A stretch of DNA of 64,000 nucleotides from Crossiella sp. SN42 (lineage in GTDB: Bacteria; Actinomycetota; Actinomycetes; Mycobacteriales; Pseudonocardiaceae): positions 124,001-188,000 of the forward strand of contig NZ_JAMHIV010000010.1 of the NCBI RefSeq assembly GCF_023897065.1. Direction: 5' to 3'. This document shows positions 10,120-19,800 of the stretch, piece after piece (positions within the stretch are counted from its first letter, which is position 1; each line of letters starts with the position of its first letter). The notes below the pieces were generated by a model. The model did no database searches and was not told the origin of the DNA. It saw nothing but the letters and a program-made list of their open reading frames with translations. The position numbers and the translations under genes were made by a program.

Positions 10120-10906
10120 GGCTTTTCAGCACCTCCTCCCGCAGGTCGGCCCAGATCGCGCGGTAGATCTCGGTGAACCGCGGCGAGGTGCGGATCTCCA
10201 GCAGGTCGCGCGGGCGCGGCAGGTCGACCGGATAGCGGCCGAGCACCCGGCTTCCCGGGCCGGCCGAGAGCACCAGCACCTCGTCCGACAGCGACACCGC
10301 CTCATCCAGGTCGTGGGTGACGAACAGGACGGTGTTGCCGCGCTCACTCCACAGCGCGAGCAGCTCGTTCTCCATGATCTGGCGGGTCTGCACGTCCAGC
10401 GCGCCGAACGGTTCGTCCATCAACAGGATGTCCGGATCGGTGATCCACATCTGGGCCACCGCGGCCCGTTTGCGCATGCCGCCGGAGAGCTCGTGCGGGT
10501 AGGCGTGTTCGAAACCGCTCAGCCCGACCCGGGCAATCCACTCCCGCGCGCGGTCGGTGCGCTCCTGCTTGCCGACGCCTCGCAGGCGGAGCCCGAACCC
10601 GACGTTGTCCAGCACCGTTCTCCACGGCAGCAGGGCATCCTGCTGGAAGAGGTAACCCGCCGCCCGGTTGAGCCCTCGCAGTGGCACCCCGTCGACGAGG
10701 ACTTCGCCGGAGGTGGGCGCGCGCAGTCCGGCGACGCAGTTGAGCACGGTGGACTTGCCGCAACCGGTGGGCCCGACCACCGACACGAACCGTCCTCGCG
10801 GGACCGCGAAGCTCACGTTCTCCAGTGCCGTGGTGGTGCTGGGAAAGGAGACGCTCACCGAGGCCAGCTCGATCGCGCTGGGCGCGGCCTGCACATCAGG
10901 TCTCAT
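10112..10906 (-). CDS. ABC transporter ATPase, SsuB/TauB type
   Basis: The 264-residue ATPase has Walker A GPTGCGKST, a Q-loop (YLFQQDALLPW), the signature LSGGMRKRAAVAQ and Walker B ILLMDEPFGALD, all in the form typical of sulfonate/nitrate/taurine importers. It is the first gene of the minus-strand operon ATPase-permease-binding protein. The promoter must lie in the 227-bp gap shared with the divergent Rieske protein gene, where I could not pick out convincing -35/-10 boxes. Confidence 0.93.
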   Translation of the reverse strand: MRPDVQAAPSAIELASVSVSFPSTTTALENVSFAVPRGRFVSVVGPTGCGKSTVLNCVAGLRAPTSGEVLVDGVPLRGLNRAAGYLFQQDALLPWRTVLDNVGFGLRLRGVGKQERTDRAREWIARVGLSGFEHAYPHELSGGMRKRAAVAQMWITDPDILLMDEPFGALDVQTRQIMENELLALWSERGNTVLFVTHDLDEAVSLSDEVLVLSAGPGSRVLGRYPVDLPRPRDLLEIRTSPRFTEIYRAIWADLREEVLKSHG

Positions 10907-11133
10907 TTGTCCCGTATTCGATGCTCAGGTCAGACGAAGACTGCGCGCCAAACGTAACAGGGGCCGAATGCGCGCTATCGTCCATACAAGACAGTTCCGC
11001 GTTCTTCGGAAAACGCTCCTCAGGTTGCCAGGACGGCACCTGGGTTGCCTTACGTTTCGAACAAGCATCGTGGTGAGCCGACCGCGTACTTGTGTGCTCT
11101 GACCCGAACACCCACCACCACGGAGGATCAATC

Positions 11134-11607
11134 GTGAATGGCGACAACTCACTCAGCAGACGAGCGGCGCTGTGTGGAGTCATGGCTGCCGTCGTCGTGC
11201 CCAGTGGACTCGTGGCGGCGTGCGGCTCAGCTGGCTCGTCGGGCTCTGGTGCCACGCCGACGCAGGGCCAGTCGACGCCGACCGGATCGACTGACCCCGC
11301 CGGTACGGGTGGCAAGGCTCTCGTGGCGCTCGCGGACGTGCCGGAGAGCGGCGGCGTGGTCGTGGACGGCCCAGACGGCAAGAAGATCGTCGTCGCGCGC
11401 GTCTCGGCGACCGAGGTGAAGGCTTATGACGCGTCCTGCACCCACAAGGGGGCGAAGGTCGGGGTGCCGTCCGGCGGCATCATCACGTGCCCGGCGCACG
11501 GCAGCCAGTTCGCGGTCTCGGACGGCGCGGTGAAGAAGGGGCCCGCCACGGCGAGCCTGCGCGCGGTCGAGGTGAAGGTCGACGGCGGGCAGGTGGTGTT
11601 GGCCTGA
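11134..11607 (+). CDS. Tat-exported Rieske [2Fe-2S] lipoprotein
   Basis: The 157-residue protein begins with a twin-arginine signal (SLSRRAALCG) whose hydrophobic part ends in lipobox LVAACGS, so it is probably folded and loaded with its cluster in the cytoplasm, exported by Tat and lipid-anchored. A Ser/Thr/Gly-rich spacer of about 30 residues follows. The Rieske domain carries both ligand motifs, CTH in ASCTHKGAKV and CPAH in TCPAHGSQF. Small proteins of this kind are common in actinomycetes and are presumed to be electron carriers; the partner is unknown. The GTG at 11134 is preferred over one at 11092 because of the GGAGG site at 11122-11126. Confidence 0.9.
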   Translation: MNGDNSLSRRAALCGVMAAVVVPSGLVAACGSAGSSGSGATPTQGQSTPTGSTDPAGTGGKALVALADVPESGGVVVDGPDGKKIVVARVSATEVKAYDASCTHKGAKVGVPSGGIITCPAHGSQFAVSDGAVKKGPATASLRAVEVKVDGGQVVLA

Positions 11608-11625
11608 CGACTCGCGCCCGGGTCG

Positions 11626-11657
11626 GCGCCGTCCCGCGGGTGGCAAGAGGACGGCGC
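11626..11657 (+). terminator. Hairpin after the Rieske protein gene
   Basis: GCGCCGTCC (11626-11634) pairs exactly with GGACGGCGC (11649-11657) across a 14-nt loop, 18 bp after the stop codon. Confidence 0.5.
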
Positions 11658-11855
11658 GCGGATCCTTCCTCTCGCACGGCTCGCATCAGCGCCTCCTGGC
11701 ATGGATGAACTGTTCTTCTGAGCAGAATCCAAGTCCCATTCAGCAGAACCAAAGTCACCCTGCCTGGCATGCTCCAGCATGGAAGACGACGGTGTGTCCG
11801 GCGCTCTGCCGGCTCAGCCACGACGATCGTGATCCTGCTTTCCGCTTTGCTCGTA

Positions 11856-14800
11856 CTACTGTCTCCCGCGGCGGCGGGCGCCGCGGCGCCGGTCGAATGC
11901 CGGGAGCTGCGCCACGGCCCACAGGGTCGTGGCCTCTTCCGGTGCGAAGCCGCACTTCTTGGCGAGCTCGCGGGCGCGGGCGTGGTGCTCGGCGGCCAGT
12001 TCGGGCTCGCCGAGCTGCGCGTAGCAGGCTCCCAGGCCTTGCAGCGCGCGGACCTGGTGCAGCGCGTCGCCGATCTTGGTGGTGAGGGCGAGGGCCTGCC
12101 GGTGGTGGTCGACCGCGGCGGCCGGGTCGCCGAGGGCTTGCAGGGCGAAGCCGAGGCAGAACAGGTCCGAGCCGGTGGTGTAGAGGTCGCCTGCCGCGCG
12201 GGAGAGCGCCAGTGACTCCGCGAGCCGCTGCCTGCCCTCCTCGGCCCGGCCGAGGCGGACCAGCGCGATGCCCATGCCGTTGAGCCCGTTCCACTCCAGC
12301 GAGTCGACGCCGCCCGCCGCCCTGGCGATCTCCACCGCGGCCTGGTGGTGTTCGAGCGCGCGCTGGTAGTCGCCCATCCAGTGGTGGACGAAGCCGGCGC
12401 CCATGTGCGCGTTGGCGCGCAGATAGGCATCGCCCAGCTCGCGACCGGCCTCCAGCACCGCCTTGAACTCGGCTAGTGCCTGCTCGTGCTCCGCCAGCCG
12501 CCAGTGGCCGAGGCCGAGGCCGATGAGCGCCTCCGCCTCGGTCCGCGGGTTGCCCACCGACCTGGCGTGCTCCAGCGCCCGCCGGCAGTGGGTCACCGAC
12601 TCGGCGAAACGGTTGAGGTGCCAGCAGGTCAGGCCAAGGCACACCGAGGCGGTCGCGGTCAGCTCCGCATCGCCGAGGTCCATGATGACCTGTCCGAGGC
12701 TGAGCGCGATGTCGAAGTGCCCGAAGGCGTCCAGCATCCGCAGCACCCCTCTGGCCAGCCCTGGCAGACCCGGCAGCCAGCCCCGGTGGGCGGCGTGGGT
12801 GGTGGCGGCGACCAGGTTGGCCACCTCGGGCAGCAGCGCGGGGTCGAGGAAGTGCCCGACCCGGTCCTGGTAGTGCGCGAGCAGCCTGCGCAGCGCCGCG
12901 TCGGTGTCACCGGCGTGTTCGGCGGCGTAGCGGCGGACCAGGTCGTGCATGCGGTAGCGGCCGGGCAGGTGCTCCTGGACCAGGTGCACCGCGGCCAGTT
13001 CGCGGAACAGGGCGCGGGCGGCGGGTTCGGTGACCTCGGCCAGCACCGCGGCGGCCGGCAGGCCGAGATCGGGGCCCGGGGCCAGGGCGAGCAGTCCGGC
13101 CAGTGCCACCGCGCCGGGGGAGAGGACCTGGTAGGTGGTGGCGAAGACGGCGCGCAGGCTGGTGGTCAGCTCGCCGGAGTCCAGGGCGTCCAGGCGGTCC
13201 TCGCGCAGCTCCTCGGCCACTGCGGACAGCGGGAACCCGGGGTGGGTGGCGGCGCGGGCGGCCACGATGCCCAGGGCCAGCGGCAGCCGGGCGCAGCGGG
13301 CCAGCAGATCGGCCACCGCCTGGGGTTCGGCGGCCACCCGGTCGGCGCCCAGGTAGCGGGCGAGCAGGTGCTCGGCGTCGGGCTCGGTGAGGGCGTCCAT
13401 GGGCAGGGTGCGCACGCCGTGGGTGGCCAGCAGGCCGTCCAAGCGGTGGCGGCTGGTGATCACCACCGTGCAGGCGGGGCTGCCGGGCAGCAGCGGGCGG
13501 ACGTGGTCGGCGTCGCGGGCGTTGTCCAGCACGATGAGCAGGCGGCGCCCGGCGACCAGGCTGCGATAGAGGGCGGCCTGGGCGTGTTCGTCCACCGGGA
13601 CGGCGGCGGCGGGCACACCGAGGGCGTCCAGGAAGCCGCGCAGGGCCACCGCGGGCGGCATCGGCGGTGCGGTGGGGTCGAAGCCGCGCAGGTTGACGTG
13701 CAGCTGGCCGTCGGGGAAGGCGGCCAGGTTCGCGTGCGCCCAGTGCAGCACGAGCGCGGTCTTGCCGACGCCGCCGATCCCGCCGACCGCGGACACCGCG
13801 ACCGTGCTGCCCGGGGTCAGCACCTGGTCCAGGTGAGCGAGCTCGGTGTCCCGGCCGGTGAACAGGCTGGGCGGGGCGGGCAACTGCGCGGGGGTGGCGC
13901 TCGGCTCCGGCTGGTCACCGGGCAGGTCGAGCCGCTCGGCGAGCTCGGCCACCGGCCGGTCGGGGAAGCGGGCGGCCCGTTCCCCGGCCAGCACCAGCGC
14001 CAGCGGCAGTCCACCGCACCGCTCGATCAGCTGCTCCACGGCCAGGGGGTCGGCGCGCAGGCGGTGTTCGCCGAGGCCCTGCCGCAGCAGCCCCAGCGCC
14101 TCGGCCGGGGACAGCCCGCCGAGGGTGATCCGGTGCGCGCCCGTGGTGGCGCTCAGGCCGGGCAGCGGGGTGCGCGAGGTGAGCACGACCAGGCAGCCGG
14201 GGATCGGCGCCAGCGGCCGGACCTGGTCGGCGTCCCTGGCGTTGTCCAGCAACAGGAACACCTGCCGCCCGGCCAGCACGGTGCGCAGCAGGGCGGCGCG
14301 TTCCGGCAGCGTGCCGGGAATGTCCGCCGGCGGCACGGACAGCGCGCGCAGCAACACCGCCAGCGCCGAGGACGGGGACATCGGTTCGCTCCCGGCGTGA
14401 CCGTTGAGGTCCAGGAACAGTTGCCCGTCGGGGAAGTGCTCGGCGATCCGGTGTCCCCAGTGCACGGCCAGCGCCGTCTTGCCCGCGCCGCCCGGGCCCT
14501 CGATCACGACCAGCGCGCCCGCCCGCTGATCCCCTTGGCGCAGCAGGACGTCGAGCTCGGCGAGCTCCGCGGCGCGCCCGGTGAAGTGCCGGATGCCGGC
14601 GGGCAGCTGACGGGGGATGAGGGCGCGCACGGGCGGGGTCTCGGTCAGCAGCGACAGGTGCAGGCCGCGCAACGCCGGTCCTGGCTCCACGCCGAGCTCC
14701 TCGGCCAGCCGCTCCCGGCAGGCCGCGTACCCGGCCAGCGCCTCGGCCCGGCGACCGGCCGCGGCCAGCGCCCTGATCAGCAGCAGCCACAACGACTCCC

Positions 14801-15353
14801 GCAGCGGGTGCGCGCCGAGCAAGCTCCGCAACCGCTCCGGCAGACCGGCGAAGCGCCCTTCGGCCAGATCCACCTCGGCCAGCCGTTCCTCGGCCGCCAG
14901 CCGCCGATCGGCCAGCACCAGCCTGCTCTCCGGCGCGAGCACGTGCGGCTCACCGCGCCACTGCTCCAGCGCCCTGGCCAGCGACTCCCGCGCACGCACC
15001 GGTTCCTGTCGCGCCGCCTGCTCGACGAGCCGGGTGAACCGGGCCGCGTCCACCGCCTCGGCAGGCAGGTCCAGCCGGTAGCCGTGCCGGTCGGTGGAGA
15101 TCACGTCCCGGCCGAGCGCCCGGCGCAACCGCATCACATACGTCTGCAGCGCGCCCTTCGCGCTGGCCGGCAGCTCCGCGCCCCGCCACATGTCCGCCAC
15201 CAGCGAATCGGCCGGGACCGTGCGGCCGACCTCCAGCGCCAGCGCCGCGAGCATCGCCTGCTGCCGGTCGCCGCGCAGCGCCACCTCCCGGCCGTCCACG
15301 CGCACCACGAACGGCCCGAGCAACGCGATCTCAACCCGTGGAACCAGTGCCAA
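11856..15353 (-). CDS. AfsR/SARP-family regulator with two NB-ARC NTPase cores and C-terminal TPRs
   Basis: This large cytoplasmic transcription factor (about 1165 residues) begins with a SARP winged helix (VEIALLGPFVVRVDGREVALRG, split by the start), followed by a bacterial transcriptional activator (BTAD) helical domain to about residue 245. Two complete NB-ARC modules follow: P-loop GPGGAGKT near residue 286 with LLLDNARDADQVRPL, and P-loop GGIGGVGKT near residue 525 with VLDNARDADHVRPL. The C-terminal 280 residues are tetratricopeptide repeats. AfsR/DnrI-type proteins activate secondary-metabolite genes; usually one NB-ARC is present. The start is uncertain: the TTG at 15353 has GGGAG 5 bp upstream, and a longer frame begins with GTG at 15413. 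Its target genes cannot be inferred from position alone. Confidence 0.88.
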   Translation of the reverse strand: MALVPRVEIALLGPFVVRVDGREVALRGDRQQAMLAALALEVGRTVPADSLVADMWRGAELPASAKGALQTYVMRLRRALGRDVISTDRHGYRLDLPAEAVDAARFTRLVEQAARQEPVRARESLARALEQWRGEPHVLAPESRLVLADRRLAAEERLAEVDLAEGRFAGLPERLRSLLGAHPLRESLWLLLIRALAAAGRRAEALAGYAACRERLAEELGVEPGPALRGLHLSLLTETPPVRALIPRQLPAGIRHFTGRAAELAELDVLLRQGDQRAGALVVIEGPGGAGKTALAVHWGHRIAEHFPDGQLFLDLNGHAGSEPMSPSSALAVLLRALSVPPADIPGTLPERAALLRTVLAGRQVFLLLDNARDADQVRPLAPIPGCLVVLTSRTPLPGLSATTGAHRITLGGLSPAEALGLLRQGLGEHRLRADPLAVEQLIERCGGLPLALVLAGERAARFPDRPVAELAERLDLPGDQPEPSATPAQLPAPPSLFTGRDTELAHLDQVLTPGSTVAVSAVGGIGGVGKTALVLHWAHANLAAFPDGQLHVNLRGFDPTAPPMPPAVALRGFLDALGVPAAAVPVDEHAQAALYRSLVAGRRLLIVLDNARDADHVRPLLPGSPACTVVITSRHRLDGLLATHGVRTLPMDALTEPDAEHLLARYLGADRVAAEPQAVADLLARCARLPLALGIVAARAATHPGFPLSAVAEELREDRLDALDSGELTTSLRAVFATTYQVLSPGAVALAGLLALAPGPDLGLPAAAVLAEVTEPAARALFRELAAVHLVQEHLPGRYRMHDLVRRYAAEHAGDTDAALRRLLAHYQDRVGHFLDPALLPEVANLVAATTHAAHRGWLPGLPGLARGVLRMLDAFGHFDIALSLGQVIMDLGDAELTATASVCLGLTCWHLNRFAESVTHCRRALEHARSVGNPRTEAEALIGLGLGHWRLAEHEQALAEFKAVLEAGRELGDAYLRANAHMGAGFVHHWMGDYQRALEHHQAAVEIARAAGGVDSLEWNGLNGMGIALVRLGRAEEGRQRLAESLALSRAAGDLYTTGSDLFCLGFALQALGDPAAAVDHHRQALALTTKIGDALHQVRALQGLGACYAQLGEPELAAEHHARARELAKKCGFAPEEATTLWAVAQLPAFDRRRGARRRGRQ

Positions 15354-15488
15354 CTCCGCTCCCAGGATGAGTGTTCGGCGCAGTCTAGCCGCGCGGACCA
15401 CCGGTGACACCACGCGGACAGTGCCGTGACAGTGCGGGCGGGCAGGGTCAGCGCCGCTGTCGACGAGTGATCACTGGGGGACTTCGCG

Positions 15489-16337
15489 GTGCTGAGACGC
15501 TTGCTGGCTGGGATGGCGGTGTTCGCCGTCGTGGGGTTCGCCGTGGTCGTGGTCCTGACCCGCCCGGAGGGTCGTGGCCAGGAGCCGGTGCGGTTTCTGG
15601 ATGACCGCGCCGCGGTGGCCCAGGCCCAGCAGCTGCTCATCCGCGAATGCATGCGCGAGCTCGGGTTCGAGTACCGGGTCAGCGCGCCGTCGACGGCACC
15701 GCCCAGGCGGGATTTTCCTTACGCGCTGGACGATCCCGCCTGGGCTGCTGAACACGGCTACGGCCAGGCCCCGGAGGCGCAGGGCGAGAACCCCAACCAG
15801 AGCTACTACGCGGGCCAGCCACGGGGGCGGGCCGAGGCGGCGCTCAAGGCCCTCCACGGTGACCGGCCTCGCGCGCTGAGCGTGCGCGCGCCGGACGGCG
15901 CGCTGGTCACCCGCGGCGACAACGGCTGTCAGGCCAAGTCGGAGGGCAAGCTCTACGGGGACCTGGCGACCTGGTTCACCGCCGAGACCGTGGTGCGGGA
16001 GCTGCCATCGCTGCGGCGCGCCAGGGTACTGGCCGATCCCAGGTTCACCGAGGCGGCCATCCCGTGGGCGGACTGCATGCGCGCCGAGGGCCACCGGTAC
16101 GCCACACCGGCTGAGGCCCGTGCCGCGCTGCCGCTGCCCGCGGGGGCTGAGCGCAAGCTCGCCGTGGCCGAAGCCGGTTGCGCCGTGCGCACGGGACTCG
16201 CCGCCGCCGCGGCTGCCCTCGACCTGGAGCACGGCGACCGGCTGAACCGGGAGTTCCAGTCCGAAGTGGACACCGAACGGAGACTGCGTGCGAACGCGGT
16301 GCCGCGCGCCCGCGCGGTGCTGGCCGCCGCTCGCTGA
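15489..16337 (+). CDS. Exported protein of unknown function with two C-M-R motifs
   Basis: The 282-residue protein starts with a basic N terminus and one hydrophobic segment (residues 5-24), so it is a membrane-anchored or secreted protein. Two similar motifs, ECMRELGFEY and DCMRAEGHRYATP, each with a cysteine followed by Met-Arg, flank a central region with DNGC; a fourth cysteine lies near the C terminus (AEAGC). Four cysteines in this arrangement suggest two disulfides outside the cell. Similar hypothetical proteins occur in actinomycetes, but no function is known to me. It begins with GTG at 15489 and is probably co-transcribed with the inhibitor-like gene 41 bp downstream. Confidence 0.75.
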   Translation: MLRRLLAGMAVFAVVGFAVVVVLTRPEGRGQEPVRFLDDRAAVAQAQQLLIRECMRELGFEYRVSAPSTAPPRRDFPYALDDPAWAAEHGYGQAPEAQGENPNQSYYAGQPRGRAEAALKALHGDRPRALSVRAPDGALVTRGDNGCQAKSEGKLYGDLATWFTAETVVRELPSLRRARVLADPRFTEAAIPWADCMRAEGHRYATPAEARAALPLPAGAERKLAVAEAGCAVRTGLAAAAAALDLEHGDRLNREFQSEVDTERRLRANAVPRARAVLAAAR

Positions 16338-16378
16338 CCCAACACAACACCCGATCCGGAAACGAAAGAAGGAACACC

Positions 16379-16789
16379 ATGAGAATTCACAACTTCCGCT
16401 CCCGGCTGGCCGCCATCGTCGCGGCGGTCGCGATCCTGCCCGCGGCGGCCCAGAGCGCGCACGCGGGCGAACTGGAGGCGGCCCCCGCGGAACCGGACGG
16501 CCGGGTCTTGATCTGGAACGGCTACAACTACACCGACTACTGCAACGCCTTCGACGGTAGCCCCGACAGTCTGGGGTTCTGCCACGACACCACGTCCTCG
16601 GTGTGCAACCGCGGCTGGGAGGGCGGGCTCGACGACGTGTGGCTCTACCAGCACACCGGCTACCAGGGTGCCAAGCGGGGCCTCTACAACGCGCGGTGCA
16701 TCAACGACCTGCGGAACTTCAAGTTCGACGCCTCGAACGTCTCGATGGACAACCAGATCAGCTCCATCAAGTGGACCAACCTGGCCTGA
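16379..16789 (+). CDS. Secreted peptidase-inhibitor family I36 (beta/gamma-crystallin-like) protein
   Basis: The 136-residue protein has a signal peptide ending at QSAHA, leaving about 107 mature residues. The mature part contains four cysteines and the I36-type pattern VWLYQHTGYQG, followed by a Cys-Ile-Asn-Asp-Leu turn and a DNQISSIKW ending. This matches the Streptomyces metalloproteinase inhibitor (SMI) group with a crystallin-like beta fold. Many relatives have no tested inhibitory activity, so the role as a peptidase inhibitor is an inference from the family. The ATG follows AGAAGGAACACC. The gene is followed after 35 bp by the first of two giant exported proteins. Confidence 0.78.
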   Translation: MRIHNFRSRLAAIVAAVAILPAAAQSAHAGELEAAPAEPDGRVLIWNGYNYTDYCNAFDGSPDSLGFCHDTTSSVCNRGWEGGLDDVWLYQHTGYQGAKRGLYNARCINDLRNFKFDASNVSMDNQISSIKWTNLA

Positions 16790-16824
16790 TCGGCCGTCCG
16801 AGGAGCTGGGGAGAGAGGAAGCAG

Positions 16825-19800
16825 TTGAGACGTCGAAGATGGCAGGCGCCGGTCGTGGTGCTGGCGGCGGTGGCGGCCACGGTCCCGGTGGGACTCCTGC
16901 CGCGCACCGCGGCGGCGGCACCAGCCGGGCCGGCCCAGGCCGCGGTGGCCGAGGAACGCAGGGCCGAGCTGCTCGGCCGGGACTGGCGTGCCTCGCAGGA
17001 CCGCGCGGTGACCACCACCGGTGACGAGCACGGGCTGCACCTGCTGGTGGCCGAGGAGAACAACGGCTACCGCTGGCGCACCGCGGCCAGCCTGCGCGAG
17101 CCGGGGCTGGAGGCCGACCAGTGGATCGGCAACGCCTGTGTGACCGCTTCGGGCGACCGGGCCGTGGTGGCCTACGCGCCGAGGGCGTTCACCAACCGGG
17201 CCGAGCTGTTCGACCGGGGCGCGTTCACCGCCGTGGTCGACCTGCGCACCGGCGCGGTCACCAGGCTGCGCGCGCGGTCCAGCCTCGCCTACTTCAGCCC
17301 GTCCTGCGGCGCGGGTGAGCAGGCGGTGCTGACCCAGGCCGGGGACGAGGACCTCGGGCGTACCCGCCTGCTCAGGGTGGACGCGGCCAAGGCCGCGGTG
17401 CTGGCGCCCATCGAGGTGCCCGGCCAGCTGACCGCCGCGGTGCCCACCGAGCAGGGCATCGTGGCCGCGGACAGCGGCGCGGTGGTGCGGGTCGATGAGA
17501 AGGGGCACCGGCACTTCCTCGCCGCCGCCTCGGGGGTGCCGTTCAAGCTCGCCGCGGACGCCGGTGGGGGCGTGGTGTACCTGGAGCGCGTCGGCCAGGA
17601 CCAGGTGGCGGCGCGGCGGGTCGACCAGGCCCGGCGCAGTGTGACCACGGTCGAGTCCGGCGGGCTGACCGCGCTGGATGTGACCTCCGGCCGGGGCGGG
17701 CAGGTCTTCGTCACCGGCGCGGCCAAGGCCAAGTCGGTCCAGGGGGTCCAGGTGCTCGCCGTGCCCGCCGGCGCCCAGCCGTCCACCAGGGGCGGTCTCG
17801 CGGTGACCTCGGTGAAGGGCGAGACCGCCGATCCGAGGGCGCGGGTGCCCGGCGCGGCGCCGCAGGCGGTGATCCTGTCCGCGACCTCTTTGCGCACCGG
17901 CAAGGCCATCGAGTTCCGCGCCCAGCCCGAGCGCGTGTCCCCGCCGGAGCAGCCCGGCGCCGCCTCGCCCGCCGCGACGGCCGCCGGTGATCCGCACGAC
18001 CCGGCCGACACCGCGGACCGGTTCTGTTCGGTGGCCCGCAACGATCCCCGCAACCAGGCCATGCAGCCCCGGCCCCGGCAGGTGGAGTGGGCGGTGAACC
18101 AGGCGGTGCGCGGCGCGCTCATGGTGCAGCGGCCCGGGAACTGGAAGAACCTCGGCATGCCCGCCTACCAGCCGCAGGCGATGTTCCCGCCGATCCAGCT
18201 CATCGACGGCACGCACGTGCCCGCACAGGTGATGCTGGGCATCGCCGCCCAGGAGTCCAACCTGTGGCAGGCGGGCCGGTACGCGGTGCCAGGGGTCACC
18301 GCCAACCCGCTGATCGGCAACTACTACGGCATCGACTACTACAACGGCGATCCGGCCGACGACTGGACGATCGAGTTCAGCAAGGCCGACTGCGGCTACG
18401 GCGTCACCCAGGTGACCGACGGCATGCGCCTGGCGGGCCGGACCAAACCGGGCGAGGTGGCGCTGCCCTACCAGACCCAGCGCGCGGTGGCCCTGGACTT
18501 CGCGGCCAACATCGCCGCCGGGCTGCGCATCCTGCAGGCCAAGTGGAACCAGGTGGCCTCGGCCGGGCTGAAGGTGAACAACGGGGACTCCGCGAAGCTG
18601 GAGAACTGGTTCTTCGCCGTGTGGGCCTACAACTCCGGCTTCTACCCGAACAAGGGCGACGGCTCGCCGTGGGGCCTTGGCTGGCTGAACAACCCGGCCA
18701 ACCCGAAGTACCCGGCCAACCGCGCGCCGTTCCTGGAGTACACCTACGAGGACGCGAAGAACCCGCAACGCTGGCCGTACCCGGAGAAGGTGCTGGGCTG
18801 GGCCGGTCATCCGGTCGAGATCATCGACACCCCCGGCAATCTGGTGGCCGGGTTCCGGCCCGCGTGGTGGAACGGCGATGCGAGCACCGGACCGGCGAAC
18901 CGGCGTGCGGTCAAACCACCGGTCAACCAGTTCTGCGACCCGAGCAACCAGTGCCACCCCGAGCGGCCGAGGGTCACCCCGAACGCGCCGGAGGTCGTCG
19001 GTGAGCCGGCAGGCCCCTGCTACCACCAGAACGGCGCCGGGCAGTACGACCTGAAGTGCTGGTACCACCAGTCGAACACGTGGAAGGCCGACTGCGCCTA
19101 CAGCTGTGGCAACGAGCTGCTGCGGTTCGACCCCGGCCACGCCTACCAGGAGGACGTGGCCAGCTACCCGCCGACCTGCGACCTGCGCGGCCTGCCGCAG
19201 GGCGCGCTCATCGTCGACGACGTGCCCGACGGCACCCCGTCGGTGCGCCCGGACTGCGGCCGCCCGTGGACCAACGCGGGCACCTTCACCCTGTCCTATC
19301 AGAACGACGCGAGCGGACGGCAGCCCGGCAAGATCGACACCCACCAGATCGGCGGCGGCTTCGGCGGCCACTTCTGGTTCACCCACGCCCGCACCGCTGG
19401 CATGGAGGGCGGCAAGCTCGACACCAGGGCGACCTGGCGGCTGGGGCAGCCCCGCACCGGTCCGATGAAGATCATGGTCGCGCTGCCGGACCACGGCGCG
19501 CACACCAACCTGGCCCAGTACCAGATCAAGGGCGCCGATGGTCCGCGGACCCGGCTGATGCCGCAACTGGGCGAGGGCAACCGCTGGGTGTCCCTTGGCA
19601 TCTATCAGTTCAACGGCACGCACCCGGAGGTGACGCTGTCCTCGGTGACCGAGGACGGGGACGGGGTGCGCGACATCGCCTTCGACGCGGTGGCCTTCGT
19701 GCCGATCAACGGGACCTACCGCGAGGAGTCCGTCGAGGCGGTGGCCATCTTCGACGAGAACCAGAACATCGACACCACGTTCCCCGGCTCGGCCCTCGGC

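Noticed and set aside
12486-15407. A 973-codon open frame on the plus strand opposite the AfsR-like gene
   Set aside because: It is low-complexity (Gly/Arg/Gln/His-rich), matches no family, and is the expected mirror of a GC-biased gene on the other strand.
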